Part shown: piece by piece, positions 1 through 12,844 of the stretch | How the letters are laid out: each line of letters starts with the position of its first letter | Numbering within the stretch: the first letter of the stretch is position 1 | NCBI RefSeq assembly: GCF_000247815.1 | Contig: NC_021673.1 | Coordinates: 40,130,592 to 40,194,591, forward strand | Direction: 5' to 3' | DNA: 64,000 bases | Origin: Ficedula albicollis | Taxonomy: Eukaryota > Chordata > Aves > Passeriformes > Muscicapidae | The notes under the pieces: model-generated | The model's input: the letters and a program-made list of their open reading frames with translations, nothing else | Database searches by the model: none | What the model was told of the DNA's origin: nothing | Position numbers and translations under genes: made by a program

Positions 1-1251
1 ATTGGAACAGAAGCTGAAGAATACAAATAATTTTGAAGGGAAGATTCTAAAATGTTTGTAAATTGAAGATGTGGTATTTATGTCCCAGCCTAAGAGAACT
101 GAGACTGCAAAAATCCAGCAGTCCAGTTTTGGTCTCTTTTTGTCACATGCTGAGATTTTGTAAAACTGCAGTTTACCACTGTGATTTTGTTTGGAGATAG
201 ACTGCAATTTAGAGTCATGGTTAGTAAATATTCCTTGGAGCATTTGCTTGGTAGCAGTTGTCCTTAAGCTGAGAGTGAGATACTAGATGAATACAACAAG
301 ATGCAATTTTGATTTCTTTATATAAACTAGGAGTAAGTAAAACTACTAAACTAATAAGGGAGCGATTGCTTCTGCATTTTGGTTGTAGAATTCCTATAGG
401 TAATTCATTCAGCCAAATATCAGCACATCCGTAACACAGATTTCAAGTCTGTTCTGTACTCAATGGGCAAGTAATTAATTGGCATTGCTATGATGGTTTC
501 CTGGAGTTCAGTTACTCCCCTTTCTTTTTCTTTTAATGTAGCGAATTTCTGCAGATACAGGTAAAATAGAAACCTTTTTGTAAATGCTGTATCTCAGAAA
601 ATACCTTTCAGGAATTTTCTGTGAAGTTTGTGTATCCATCTTGTTCATCCTCCTATTTTAATGTGTTTCTATAATCTGTGTTGCTCTAACACTGGCTTTA
701 AAAATACTTGGGTATTTCTAGAAGTTGCATTGCTAGAGCCGTGGTCAGTTAAGGTAAAAACTGGGGTCAGAGTTGTAGTTTTTTAATTGTTCCTGTCTGA
801 CACTGTTGCCTTGATGGTGGATGCAGAAAAGTTTACAGCTTAATATTGTAAGTTTGCGAGAAAATCTCCAATGCAGTGTGTTTGATGCTGAAAGATATCA
901 AGTACAATTCTTTGGGCAAGACTGACTCCCTGCTTGGAAGGAAAATGGTCTAGCTTTTGTTTGTTTGTACTTGTGTAGGAAATCGCTTTTTGTTCCAGTT
1001 CTAGGAGATACCGAGTAACAAGCCCTTAGTTTGCTGCGTTGAAAAGTAAACTGACAGAACCACAGATAGCTCAAAATATTTGCTATTTAAAAGGCCTGTG
1101 ACAACAAATAGACCCCAGTGATGAGCTGAGTGTAACAGCCATGTCTGGAGAATGGAAAAACAGACAAAATAAAAAAAAGCCGAGAACTAGACAACGCATA
1201 TTTGCAGCAGGGAAATTTCCTTGCATGTATTTGCAGACTTGTGTGTGCGCT
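1..1251. other. Non-coding DNA, no feature seen
   Basis: AT-rich sequence without open frames of note, repeats or recognisable motifs. It lies upstream of RARB P2 and may be intron of P1-derived RARB transcripts. Confidence 0.6.
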
Positions 1252-1369
1252 TCTGCATGCCTGTGCAAGATGGCTCCAGAGTCAGCCACATCAGAGACCC
1301 AGTATTGATTTCTGCATGCCTGTGCAAGATGGTTTCAGAGTCAGCCACATCAGAGACCCAGTATTGAGA
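1252..1369. repeat. 59-bp tandem duplication
   Basis: Two copies with a 59-base offset begin TCTGCATGCCTGTGC. Over the first 57 bases they differ at two positions. Confidence 0.9.
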
Positions 1370-1457
1370 CATCAATTCTGAATTTGTGCACTCCACTCAC
1401 CCATGCCTTTGCATTTATCGTTGTCTTACCATTCTGGGAATAGAATACTGAGGCCTT

Positions 1458-1504
1458 AAAGAAGAATATAGTATGTGTGTAAAAGAAGAATATAATATGT
1501 GTGT
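1458..1504. repeat. 23-24-bp tandem duplication
   Basis: AAAGAAGAATATAGTATG and AAAGAAGAATATAATATG each run into a GTGTGT tail, giving two near-identical adjacent copies. Confidence 0.75.
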
Positions 1505-3218
1505 GTGGCCTTGTGTGGCCGTGCCTTGTCAGAGGTCTGTGCCATGAGCTGATTTGGCCAAGCCTCGCACCAGCAGCAAGAATTTCCTCCTCTGACCCTA
1601 TGCCACAGCTCTCCCTTCCTTCGCCCACTGCTCTAGAATCTCCAGGGCTTGCAAAAGCAGATCTTCCTTCTCTCTCTGAAATCTCTGTTGGGAGGAGGGA
1701 GGCCTCGGTGCATTGGGCAGAGGTGGGAGGAACACGCATGGTCCTTCCTTTGATCCCACAGGCTTTGGTAAGAAAACTGAAGCAGCCAGGGAGCAGGAGA
1801 TCCCAGTGGCCCTACAGCTGGTAGGCGGTGGGGGCTGCTCGGAGCCAGAGCTGGGCAGGAGCTTTGTACACAGTCCTGCAAGTCTTGCTGCATGTGCAGC
1901 AGGCATCAGGTAAAAGCTGAATTCTGCTTGACTTGAAAACAATAAAAAATAATAAGAAAAACGTGCAGATAACTCATGTCATTAGAAGTTAATTAGAGAA
2001 ATGTGAGTAATATTACACCCACAGCTCTGGATGCGAAATGATGCTAAAGCAGCTGTTTCACTCAGGGGACACATAGACCAGGACTAAGAACTGCTTAGTT
2101 AGGGAGAAATAACTGTAAGTTCAATATAAATTGCTACCAAAAATAAATTTATTGCAAATGTTTGTTTTGCTTGATTGCGTTTGATATGTGCATACTTTTT
2201 AGGGAATGGAGAAGGAGTTGTCTGCAAGGAATTAGGCAAGTGACATAGCGAGGGAATTAGCCTCTGTTAGATCCCAGCCCTAATGGCTCCAGCTCCCTCT
2301 CGGTAGAAGCCCTCGCCCCACATCTGGCTGCCAACTCTGTCTCCTGCTTTTCATTAGTGCTCCAGCCTAAGTTGCTAGAAAGAGCGAGTGTGTAATGCAT
2401 CCTCTGCCTCTCCTCGGGACGGAGGAGGGATTAATCCAAACGTGAAAAACACTTACGGCCTGAAACTGCTTTTTTTTCCCCTCTCCTTTCTCTTTTGAGC
2501 AATCTATCCTTCGAGAAGCGTGTCGTGCAAAGGGAAAACCGAAAGGTGGGCGGCTAACATGCGTGCAGGGAAAGTCAGAGCAAGTAGAGACGCGACGTAC
2601 GAGGCGCTGCATTCTTTTTCCCCTGTTTTTGCAGCGCTTGGCTGGCCCTGCCCTGGGTGAGAGACGGATTTGTTGACTCTGCAGCATGGGAAAGAGCCGA
2701 CAACAGATTTACTACAGAGATGACTTAGCAGCCCCCTCTAAGTGTTATGAAAAGAGTTTAAAATGTTTATATTGGCCCCTCCGATGCACAATAAATTGTT
2801 ATCCGAAACAATTGAGAATAAAGAAGGGAAAAGTCATAATTGCCTCTCAGGAAATGCAGGGGCTGTTTCGGCGCGCAGGAGCGAGAGGGCGTTGGGTTTC
2901 ATTGACTTGGTCTGGCTGGAAAGCAGCCTGCCCCACAGGAAGGCCGCGCATTCCTGTCCTCTCGGTGAACCTGCCTGAAAGGAATACAGGAGTTATTGGG
3001 TAATCAAGGCTTGTCAGCACCTTGGTTATGCAGCGTGGTTCAATCCGATAATGTGAATGGAACCTGTAATAGCGCTGATGAAAAGCACGCCAGTTTGAAA
3101 GGGGCCTTGAATGATTTTTTTGTTCATTTTCTGTTTACATGTAACGCGTTATTGATGTCGTTGCCTTCTAATGTGCCTGCTTGTTTCATAGAAAAACTGG
3201 GAATTATTCATTATTTTT

Positions 3219-3272
3219 AAAGAAGAGGGAGAGAGAAAGAGAGAGGGAGAGGAAGGAGGAGTGAAAGAAAGA
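3219..3272. repeat. GA-rich low-complexity tract
   Basis: Almost pure purine on the + strand, with GAGAGA and GGAGAGGAAGG runs. Confidence 0.8.
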
Positions 3273-3384
3273 ACCCTGTTACGTGAAGAAAATTGCATTC
3301 GAATGCTGCGACTGAAACATATTGATTTTCTGGCACAGACTTTTTAGATTAAAAATGCCAATACTAAATCCTTTCATGACCTAT

Positions 3385-3401
3385 AGTTCATATGAAGTTC
3401 A
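3385..3401 (+). promoter_or_regulatory. Candidate distal DR5 retinoic acid response element
   Basis: AGTTCA, spacer TATGA, AGTTCA is a perfect DR5 of the RGKTCA half-site; each half is identical to the 3' half of the promoter beta-RARE. A TGACCT (AGGTCA on the minus strand) sits at 3377-3382. By my arithmetic about 0.12 perfect DR5 matches are expected by chance in 64 kb on both strands. It lies 47.8 kb upstream of the P2 element. Binding is untested. Confidence 0.5.
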
Positions 3402-4360
3402 CGTGTCATTTACTATTATTCTGGAAAAGCAGAATCTTTAATGAAAACATAGTTTGAAGGAATGTCCTGCCATCTCAGCATTTGCATGCGATTGTAATAA
3501 GACTTGATTAAGAGCTAAACATGCTACTGAGGCGGAGGTTTAGGGTGTTTTTTGTAAATTGAAGTCCATATATCTTTTTTAATTGCTTGCTTGTCTTTGC
3601 CCTCATCTCCAGCTTTATATCTCATTTCTTTTTCCTTTGTTTTTCTTTATTTTGCTCATTCTTTATATTACGATAGGAGGCCAAAGAAACTCATTTTTCC
3701 CACTGCTAAGCACTAGGATCTTACTTCAGATTTTATGGCATTCAGGGGATCAATGAGTCAAAATGCTATTTTGATCTGCAGTACAGCAAACATTTCTCGT
3801 ATAAATTCCCAGAGATGACCCTGACTTCTCCAACTGTTTTTACCCCTTCTTAATAGAGACTTTAAAGGTACTGATGCCACGCTAGCATCAGATTGGAAAA
3901 TTTAAGGCCAAATCCCTGGCCCAGGTGATTTCAAACTGCTGGCTATTTCCTGCTGTTAACAGGGCTAAATTTCACCTACGATTTCTTTCAAGAGGCCTTC
4001 CTATTTGCGAGGGGAAGGCATTAGGAAGCTGCTGCGTATCTGCTGGCTTCAGCAAGAGTGGGTGAGGGACACGTTCATCTCGCTGTACTGCCCTGGCATT
4101 TTGGCTTATGCAGTCTGGTCCACATTGTACTTAGTGCTGGCTTCTGGGTGGGAATGTGCCTACACTTTTTTGCATTTTATCCTAAAACCGCACAACCCCG
4201 TATCACCCGTGGCTGTAGTCATTGGAATGAGCATGGGAGCGCATATTTATCGATGATACGGCTTCAGCATGGTATGGGTCTGACTCAGGAAAGCAGTAGA
4301 GCCCTTCCTTATTTAAAAAGGGACGGAGGAAATCTGCGTGATAAACGTATTTACTTTTCC

Positions 4361-4510
4361 ACAGGTTTGTTTGCCGGCGGCGCTGGCAGGAAGCGGCTGT
4401 CGGAATTCAGGCGGCTTTGCTGGGGAGGCAGCGGGAAGGGCCCCGGCGCCCCGCGCCTGGCAGGGGCGTCCTCTGGGAGAGCTGCCTCGCCCCCGCCGGC
4501 ACAGCCTGCG
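4361..4510. promoter_or_regulatory. Small GC/CpG-rich patch
   Basis: An isolated CpG-rich patch begins just after an acceptor-like TTACTTTTCCACAG (4351-4364) and fades after about 4510. Open frames run through it on both strands, as GC-rich DNA often allows, and none is recognisable. It may be an exon edge, a small CpG island or neither. Confidence 0.25.
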
Positions 4511-4669
4511 GACACAGGGCCCTGCTGGGACAGGAAACTGGCCTCTTGGCCGTGGGTCACTCACTCCAGCAGGGACACCTTCTCCCTGTGCGGGGAAGGG
4601 GCACCACCCAGTGCCCTGGCAGTGGGCAGGGCACTTTGGGCTGAATTTGCAGGGAGCTTAATACCTTGA

Positions 4670-7600
4670 GGGCTTCTGTCTCTCTTTTAAAATATACAAC
4701 ATCTTGTGCCTAGACTAGATCAGTGTATGGCCCTCTGTGAGCACTCTGTGTCACTGAACATGTGTAAATGTCTTTATGTAGTTGAAACTCTGAGCTCTTT
4801 CCTGTGCCATCCTGCCTCAGGGAGAGCATGGCTGCCTTGGCACGCCTCACCATGGGCAGGCTCCTCTCCTGTTTGCAGGCAGCTCTGTGCTGGAGATCCA
4901 TGGCAGTACAGCACGGTGCCTGCCTGGCACGGGGTGTGGCTGGTGGGACTGGGACCAGCCTTTGCTGGGTGACACATTCTGATCTAGAGTGCCTTGGTGC
5001 TGAGCTGTCCTGGCCCCAGTCTGCATGGACAGCCCTCACCCCTGAGTACAGCCCATGCTTTCTCTGCCTTCAGTCAAAACATGCCATGCTACCTGCTTTT
5101 GTCACTGTGCTTTCATCTCCCTCTTCCATTTGTTCTCTTGGAGAGGGCCAAGAAGGAAGGAGGACCCAATGAGATCAGTTTATGCTCTTTGAATACACCC
5201 AGTAACGGAGCAAGGTTTTCCTTGGCAGGACTCCAGTGGCTGGCCTAACTCCTGAGTGATCAGATGTCCTCGCTGTGCACCACTTTCCATTTTGGCATTG
5301 TACTTTGGAAAATAGTTTCCCCTCTGGAGATGTCAGATCGAGGTAGATTACTGGCTGTAGTGCTGGTGGAGGGGCAGAGCACAGCGCACGATGTAAAGCA
5401 AGCAGGAATTGAGGTTCATCCGCATCTTGCCTCTGAGGCTCTATCCTGTTTCAGAGAAAACTTTACAGTGACTTGGTTAGATGCACATCTCTCATGTCTC
5501 CTTTCTGTTCCTGTGTCACATGTGTGGGTGAACGTGAGAGTCATAAGGAGCAATGTGGGGCCAAAATGGAATGAGAGAGTAGCTGCCCTTCTCAGCTGCT
5601 TGTTGCGCAGCTCTGCTGGGCGCCCGTGGTGTAAGGTTATCACAAAGATTTGAATTCTTCTCATGATATATACAGATTTTTGGTGCTTGTTTATCAAAGA
5701 GAAAGTTATTTATTCAACAATAGATGTCGTGCAAAATATTTACTTTCTCTCCAAAAACACACAGAGCTGGGTGCATTGTTCCCTTATTGGTGGCACCAAA
5801 GCAGCTCCCCTCAGTCAGAAACTGGAATAAAAACAAACAGGTCAGCTCACATTCAATAGAAATTAGGAAGAATATTTAAACCAGAGCTGAGGTTTCTTGC
5901 ATTCACACCTTTCACTACTACGGCTCTTGTGCTATGGAGTAAAATATGAACACAGGGTTGGAAAAGCAAGCTTCTGCCTTACCTCGGTAGGATGTCCTTA
6001 TTTGCCTGAATATATTTAACAATTTGGAGCCAAAGCAAAATTTTATTTTGAATTTGTCGTGAATAATGTGTACATTTTCTCTTAGTTATGTGAACTCTCA
6101 TGAGAAGGTGCTGGCATGGCAACGAGAGACTGAAGTCTGTGTAGGTGCAGGGCAGGCAGCAGAAGTGCACCTAGTGCAGCAGTGGTCTGCCTATGAGCCT
6201 TCAGCTGGACCAGATTACTTCTAGAAACTGTACAAGGAGCTACACTCAATACCCAGTCTTAATATTTGGCCTCTATGGAGAAAAAAAAAATGAAGCAAAG
6301 AAAGTGATGTAAACAGGCCTCTACAAAAAGCTCTAGAAGAACTGGAAAAGGGAATTTTCAGTGTACATGTTTGCTGATCTAGCTAATAAGCACCTTAGGA
6401 AATTATTTAACCTAATAACAGTAATTTTTGAAAAATTGCAGAAAATAATAGAGAACTAATAGTAATAGGTAAGAGCAGCTATGGTGGTAGCGGTGAACAT
6501 TGAGTTCTTAAATGTAATTTCTGTTCCTGGGAAGAAAAAAATCCAGGCGATAAACGCAGAAAATTATTTCAAGGATAATGGAATTTATGCAGAAAGCAAC
6601 GTGGTTTTATAAATACAAGGCAGCACATGTGAAGTTTGGGCATGACATCCATCAGTTCTTCATACAGGTGATGGCCTCAATCTTCTTTCTCCTCTGCACC
6701 AGGCTGATGGCAGGCATCTTCAGAAATCCCAGGGTCTGAAGTGTGGAACCTTCCTGTAAAAAAACAATCACTTTCTTTAGCGTTTAGTAGGGGTTTTTAA
6801 TACTTGGCAGAGCACTAATTCTGAAAAATGCTAAGCTGTGTTCACAAGCATTTGAGATTGCTTCTTGGTCTGGGGCCAGAAAGTTACCAATGGCCCCTTT
6901 TGTGGGACTGTGCAGAGACATTGCGTCTGGAGGAGACAAACAGACTTTGCCCTTTGTTGTCACTCAGCCCAAAGCCAAAAGCACCACTGAGGTCTGGACA
7001 TGTTATGGAAATTTTACCAAAACTGTTAAAAATGGTTGGAGGGAGTTTGAAGAACATATGAGGAATCCAAATAGATGAAACTGAGAGCTAGAAAGGAAGA
7101 ATACTGTTTAAAAACTGTAAGTAGGATCTAATACACAGGAAAATATGGGAAATTTTCACATGATGGAAAGCTAACATAACCAGTAATAATGGAACAATAT
7201 TTTAGTAGACACTGGTTTATAAGCATAACATCTCCTTCTCCATAGATCGGGTATGTTAAACTAGCTGAAGTATAAAGAGGAGGTTCTGATTTTCCTCTGT
7301 TACTTGTTTATTCCAGGACAGTTATCATCCTCCCTAAATTTTATTTAAAGTTCACAGCAGTCTATGCAGCTAGTGCAGTTTTAGGTTAAGCATATTTTAT
7401 CCATAATTGCTATATTTGGTTCTCAAGTTATTATTGTAGTTCCTTGGGGTACATTTAAATCCACCTTATTGTAATAGATTATGGAATATAGTGGCTAATG
7501 TGTCTAATGTAAAATAAATGACTATAATGATTTATGATCCAGCACTTCAGTTTTATTGAACATAAGGATCATTGTACTAAAATGGATGGTGTATTGCTGG

Positions 7601-10600
7601 TTTAGCATAAAATACTGAATAACATATTCAAGGAAATGAATGGATTGGCCAGTTCATAATATTCTGCCCCTTCAGCTGAGAGGTCTTTAATAAGCAAGAG
7701 TGTCATTACACTTGAAAATGTATGTGTAGGTAATCCATTATCCAGAACAATGACAGTGATCGGATGAAGCTCTTATTAAAGAAGGGCCCTCCTTACAGAG
7801 AAATACAGAGCACTTCCCTGCCTGTGGGAAGCTGTGTCGTGTGTCTGTATGTTTCTGGTTTTGTTAAAGTGGTTAAAGCAGTCTTTAGTGTTGTTGAATT
7901 TAAAAATTTCAGGTCAGGGGTGGGGGTTATAAGGTTCTTTTAAAGGTGGAAAGCAATGAGAGCAGGCTCTGGTTTGCATGGGCTCATGCTGAGGTGCGTG
8001 TTTGCTGGTTGTACCTATAAGTTACATTTTTCAGCTTTTCATTTTTATTTCACTCGAAGGCCAATACAAATTACACCTTTGCAGCCACCTTACTTCTGTT
8101 TACATGGAGCTTTGGCAGTATTGTCTCCTACTAAATGTCAGGAAGATTGATGAATGTCACAAAGGGCTATACCACTGGGAGTGTTGCTGGGACAGCTTTG
8201 CCTCAGTGCCACCAGCAATGCTTGCTTTTGGACAATCACAGCCAGAAATGTCCCAACTTAAACCCTTGACTTCCTGGGGTTTAGCTTCAACTCTTGCACT
8301 CTTTGACCTCAAAAAGGAAGAAGTTTTTTGTTAGTAAGAGGGAAAATTATTAGGAGTCATAACACAGACAGCATACTTGACATGTTATCTGTCTATTAAA
8401 GCATGTCTTTAAAAATAAGGAAACAAATTATCAAAAAATACCGAAAACAGAGATGGTGTTTTAAAATACGTATTCAAAGGTAACTGTTAGAGGAATGTAT
8501 ATGATTGTGTAATTTATTTTCACATTTTCCTGCAATCAGAATAGGATATCAGGTTGTAAAAGACTAGCTTCCAGGAGTGTGCTTATAATAATTTGTAGTA
8601 AAAGTCACATTTTGTTATGTAGTGGAGGGAGGAAAAAATAATATGTTTTGGAGATGTTATCCTGGAATAACTCCACATCCATTTTCTTAATAGGGCTTGG
8701 ATAAAGCTGAAAGACACAAACCATTAAAAAAGCATATTTGCATTCATTATACCCATTGTAAAAAATGAATAAAGAACTCCTCTTGATATAATTACAGCTT
8801 AAACTATTAAAATAAACATGATCAAAGTACAGTAGTTTTGTTACAGCACTTGCAGACAAGCCATCTCCCCATTTAAACAAAACCTCACCAGCATTTTGTG
8901 TGGGAAGGAGTTTGTTGCTGTTTTGTCATCTATTACTAGCTTTTCCTGTCAGTGAGCACATCCTTTGGCAGGCTCGCAGGGAGAGTTTTAAAACGAATCA
9001 AAACTCTTTTGGCAAAAACCGAAGCACCTACAGTTGCAAAAACACATCTTCAAAATTTTTATGTATCCAAAAACGTTCAGGCTGGCTTTGACATGTAATT
9101 GGATCTTGTTTTATAGTCAGGCCATTTCAAGTTTTTAATTTCTTACATCTTAGTGTTTTAAGTAGATCAGTCATACCAGCACACTCCAAAAAATCCTAAA
9201 CTAGCTGCAGCTGTGCTTCTAATGCAGGCACAAATTGCACCGATAGCTGTGGTGGGCTTCTAGCTAACTGGCTTCTTCTAGCCTTAATTATTCTACATAT
9301 ACATATAGTTTTGGGATATATATTTTGGTATAACTTTGCTAACAAAGTCAGTGATACTACTTTGCTGAAGCCTGCCATCAAAATTTCCTTGCTGCCTTAA
9401 ACTTCCAGATGGTAGGATGTATGTTCTGAACAAGAAAAGTACTTGGAGAACATGTTGGCTCTTTGTTGACTCCAAGCTCAAGTTTCTTCTCAGCATCGTT
9501 GCAGTATGATGGTGTGTGAGCCTCTATTTTGGTGGCCTGGGTAGGCTTGAGCAGAGGCAGCTAAAGAGCTCCTGAGACTAAGCATGTTGGAGCAGCATCC
9601 CCTGCCTGCTCGTGCGTGGTTGTGCTGCAGCTCACATCCCCAGTGGGGTGGTGAGGCAGCCTCTGGCTCCTGACCTGCTACAGCTGCTGTCACCCCATGG
9701 GGACATCTGCAACGTGGTGACTGTGGTCACATAAGCTGATGCAGGGTGATGCCTGGAGGTCCTGCCATGCTGGCTGTGCCCCTACTGATTCCTGGAAGGT
9801 GTGTGAGGTGGCACTTGGCTGCTGAGGGAGAATAGGGCCCCCAGCTCACCCCATTTCCCCCTGTGTTTGAGCAAAGGCCCATCCACAGTGAAAATGCAGA
9901 TGTGTTTTACCACCTATCCCTGCATGCAACCCCCCTGCCCATTGCCAGGACCCATCATGGAGAAGAGTAACTTGGTCTCTGAAGCCAAATTATGACTCTC
10001 CCTGCTTCTGAAAGCCCTTTGAGTCTTTCCCTTGCCATGGACATCTGGTTTTCACATCACAGTTACTTTAGCCCATAAGCTTCCACAAGAATCTTAAATA
10101 AAATATCACTACTAACCAGGTCCATGGGGGAAAGCAGTGGCTTTGCTCACAAATAGGCACATTGTTGAGACTGGAGAAAAAGGGGGTTCTTTCATTCACA
10201 CTGGGTTACATCACTGAGCGCCAGCCAAATGGTGGAAAATAGCGAGAGCTGTTATAAGAACAAGTTTATGTGCTGCAAATGCAGGAAACATCATTGCTAA
10301 TGGTGCACATCTGATGTGTATTCAGGCCTTGGCTGTAGCATTTCAGGAGTAGGAGATGGGCCAAGTGATGGCCTGGCAGCTGTGGGCATCCCGTCGCAGG
10401 AAGGTGGTGGCAGGCCTGTCAGGGAGGTCTGTGGGTTAAAAAGAGGCTTTCCTGCACCTCTGCAGAGGCATATGTGAATGTCTGGATTTATCTCACCCTG
10501 TTTTAGACATCTCTAAAACCTACCCACCAACTCATTACCGTAAGCCCCCTTGACAGGCAATGAACAAGCACTTCCAGAGTGACTGTCTAGACAGGATGAT

Positions 10601-11492
10601 ACTGAGGTATGCTTATAAATACTTACTAGATGTAGAAAGGAGCCTTGACTAACTGAGAACTAGACATCTAACTTCTAGATGCTGAAATTAGGCCAGATAT
10701 CGTCTCTTCTTTTAGCTCTCCTTGTGCTTCTTTGTGTATGTCTTACAAGTCTCAGTGTGAGTGTGTGCAGAATAAATTAAAAGGTCTGTAAACTGCCTCT
10801 GCACATATTTATGATTTTAAAATAGTAACAAGGTCCTGCTGTAGGAAAATTTTGTTAAATCCCTGCTTAGCGAAGATCAGTGACAGCCTAAGCACATATG
10901 TCTCCAGATAAATATATATGCATATCTATCTATCTATATAAAACCCCGTGTCTTTATATTTTTGTAAGAAAATTTTCCTGTTGTTAGCATGATTTGCTGA
11001 ATGCATTCTACATTTATTCTTCTGAATAAGTACAATAAAAAAATAGGCATAAAGAAATAAGACAGACATTTTCTAATGCAGGAGAAACTTTAGCACCCCA
11101 AGGTTTGTCAAAGGATGAGGAACATTCTCATGTATCTGAACGTGGATACAGTACTTTGACGTAGGATTTCTCATAACAGAAAGACTTTTATACTGTATAG
11201 AATCAGCCCAAAAAATGAAAATAAATGTAGTGGCTTGTTGTTTGCATTAAACATGAGATCATTTCTGTGGTGTGTACATCCAGCCTTTTTGAAAGCGAGT
11301 AAGACTTATACACAGATTTCTGTGGTGTTTTTACAGAAGCTTTTTGTTACAAAACATGCATTTGACTGTGTCTGATGATGTAGAATATTCCTGCCAAGTG
11401 CTCAGTTTTTCTTCACATACTTGCATGGTTTGTGTGTGTATGTGCAATGAAACGTGTGAGTGATGCTGTCTTCATTATTTAAAACTACATAC

Positions 11493-11500
<8 letters not shown>
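4670..11500. other. Non-coding DNA, no gene seen
   Basis: Scattered short frames on both strands show no recognisable protein. The only small features are short TCTA-type (about 10923-10937) and A-rich runs. Confidence 0.6.

Positions 11501-11526
<26 letters not shown>
11501..11526. repeat. (AT)13 microsatellite
   Basis: Thirteen AT units, flanked by GTGTGT and GTATGTAC. Confidence 0.9.
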
Positions 11527-11533
<7 letters not shown>

Positions 11534-12198
11534 CATGTGCACACCTATGTGTGTGTATACAGAACATAGAAAAGTGGGTTTTATTGTTTTATTTCCAGAT
11601 GGGTTTTGTTCCTCTCAACATATGGAAACCATCTCTTTTAGTGACATCAAATATTGTCACTGAGTGGGGACTGCACATGTCATGTGCTGCCAAGAGCTAC
11701 CTTCCTGCTCTAATTTCTGTGGAAAGAGGTCACATCTCTTCTGGTATCTTGTCCTGGTAGAGCTCCTGCTCCAGCATCCATTGGCCACAGAGGGACAGTG
11801 TGGCAGGGAGTGTTGTTGGCCTGAGCTCAGCTTGCCCACACTGCTTTTTGCTATCAGTAGAGGCACTCTCTGGTACTCAGTTATTTAAATGACAACTTCC
11901 CAGTATCAACTGGATTTTGTAAAGTTACACACAGCAATTTCCCAGATTCTCCCACTCAGTGCTTTTTGCCTTTGCATTTGCAGAGGTTTCTTTTCAGAAC
12001 AGCGCATTTCCCACCATGCTCAGACCAGGCAAGTGAAACTTGCATGATGCAGCATGTATGGTTAAAAATCCCTCACAGGTTCAGAGGGCAGAGAAGAACT
12101 TCATCTCTCCATAGTGCTTTTCTCTTCTATGTGGCCTTATTTGAGGCTGGTAGGACATTCAACTTGGTCTACAAATAGAAAGCCCAGCCAGGTCTTTT

Positions 12199-12338
12199 CT
12201 AGGCTCTGAAGCCCAGTGTGTAGATGGAGTTAAGCAGTTTCACATTCCTGAAGAGAACAAGAATGTCTTTCTAGGCTGTGAAGCCCAGTGTGTAGATGGA
12301 GTTAAACAGTTTCACATTCCTGAAGAGAACAAGAATGT
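12199..12338. repeat. 72-bp tandem duplication
   Basis: Copies starting at 12199 and 12271 (CTAGGCT) differ at two positions over about 68 bases. Confidence 0.9.
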
Positions 12339-12403
12339 TTTCACAGTGGAATTTGCTCTGTGTGAATTACAGAAGTTTATTTTTTCAGGATGAACTCTTT
12401 GGA

Positions 12404-12446
12404 CAGTTTTTTTTTTGGTTTTTTTTTTGTTTGCTTGTTTTTTTAA
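12404..12446. repeat. T-rich low-complexity tract
   Basis: T runs broken by GG and GTTTGC. No other feature. Confidence 0.7.
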
Positions 12447-12680
12447 AGAGGAGATGATATGCTATGAAAATATCTACTGTAGTAAACAACATAACAGTGT
12501 TGTCATTAAGGCTTGATTGGGAAAACTTGGGTTAAAAAGTCCACGTGTTGTTGAGGACAGGCAGGAAGAAACATGTTGCAGTATTTTCTCCTCATTTCTG
12601 TGTGCAGGGTAAGCTGTAGTAAGCTCACACAGTTGTGCTGTGCATTGGTTGCTGCCAGATATTTCCTATCAGTATTTCCT

Positions 12681-12844
12681 GGGGAGCTGGAAGCGATAGG
12701 GGAGCTGGAAGCGATGATGCTATGTGGGGCACATCTCTGACCAAACATGCCTGTTACTGAAGCTCTGCCATGGGGAGCTGGAAGCGATGATGCTACGTGG
12801 GGCACATCTCCGACCAAACATGCCTGTTACTGAAGCTCTGCCAG
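12681..12844. repeat. 73-bp tandem duplication with a partial third copy
   Basis: Full copies at 12699-12771 and 12772-12844 differ at two internal positions. An 18-base partial copy (GGGGAGCTGGAAGCGATA) precedes them at 12681-12698, so the segment duplicated at least twice. Confidence 0.9.

Larger units (their letters stand above)
2260..3560. promoter_or_regulatory. Candidate distal regulatory block with DR5 and paired SOX-like sites
   Basis: This unique stretch keeps many CpGs in AT-rich surroundings and holds dense transcription-factor-like motifs. ACAAT-AA-ATTGTT (2788-2800) is a convergent pair of SOX-type cores, followed by AACAATTG at about 2808-2815. A GA-rich tract lies at 3219-3272 and a DR5 at 3385-3401. 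The 106-codon frame from the well-placed ATG at 2686 is not like any protein I know. I infer a regulatory block; comparative alignment would settle it. Confidence 0.35.

Noticed and set aside
2686..3003. 106-codon frame starting at an ATG in good context
   Set aside because: The peptide resembles no known protein and the DNA looks more like a regulatory block; it is recorded within that block only.
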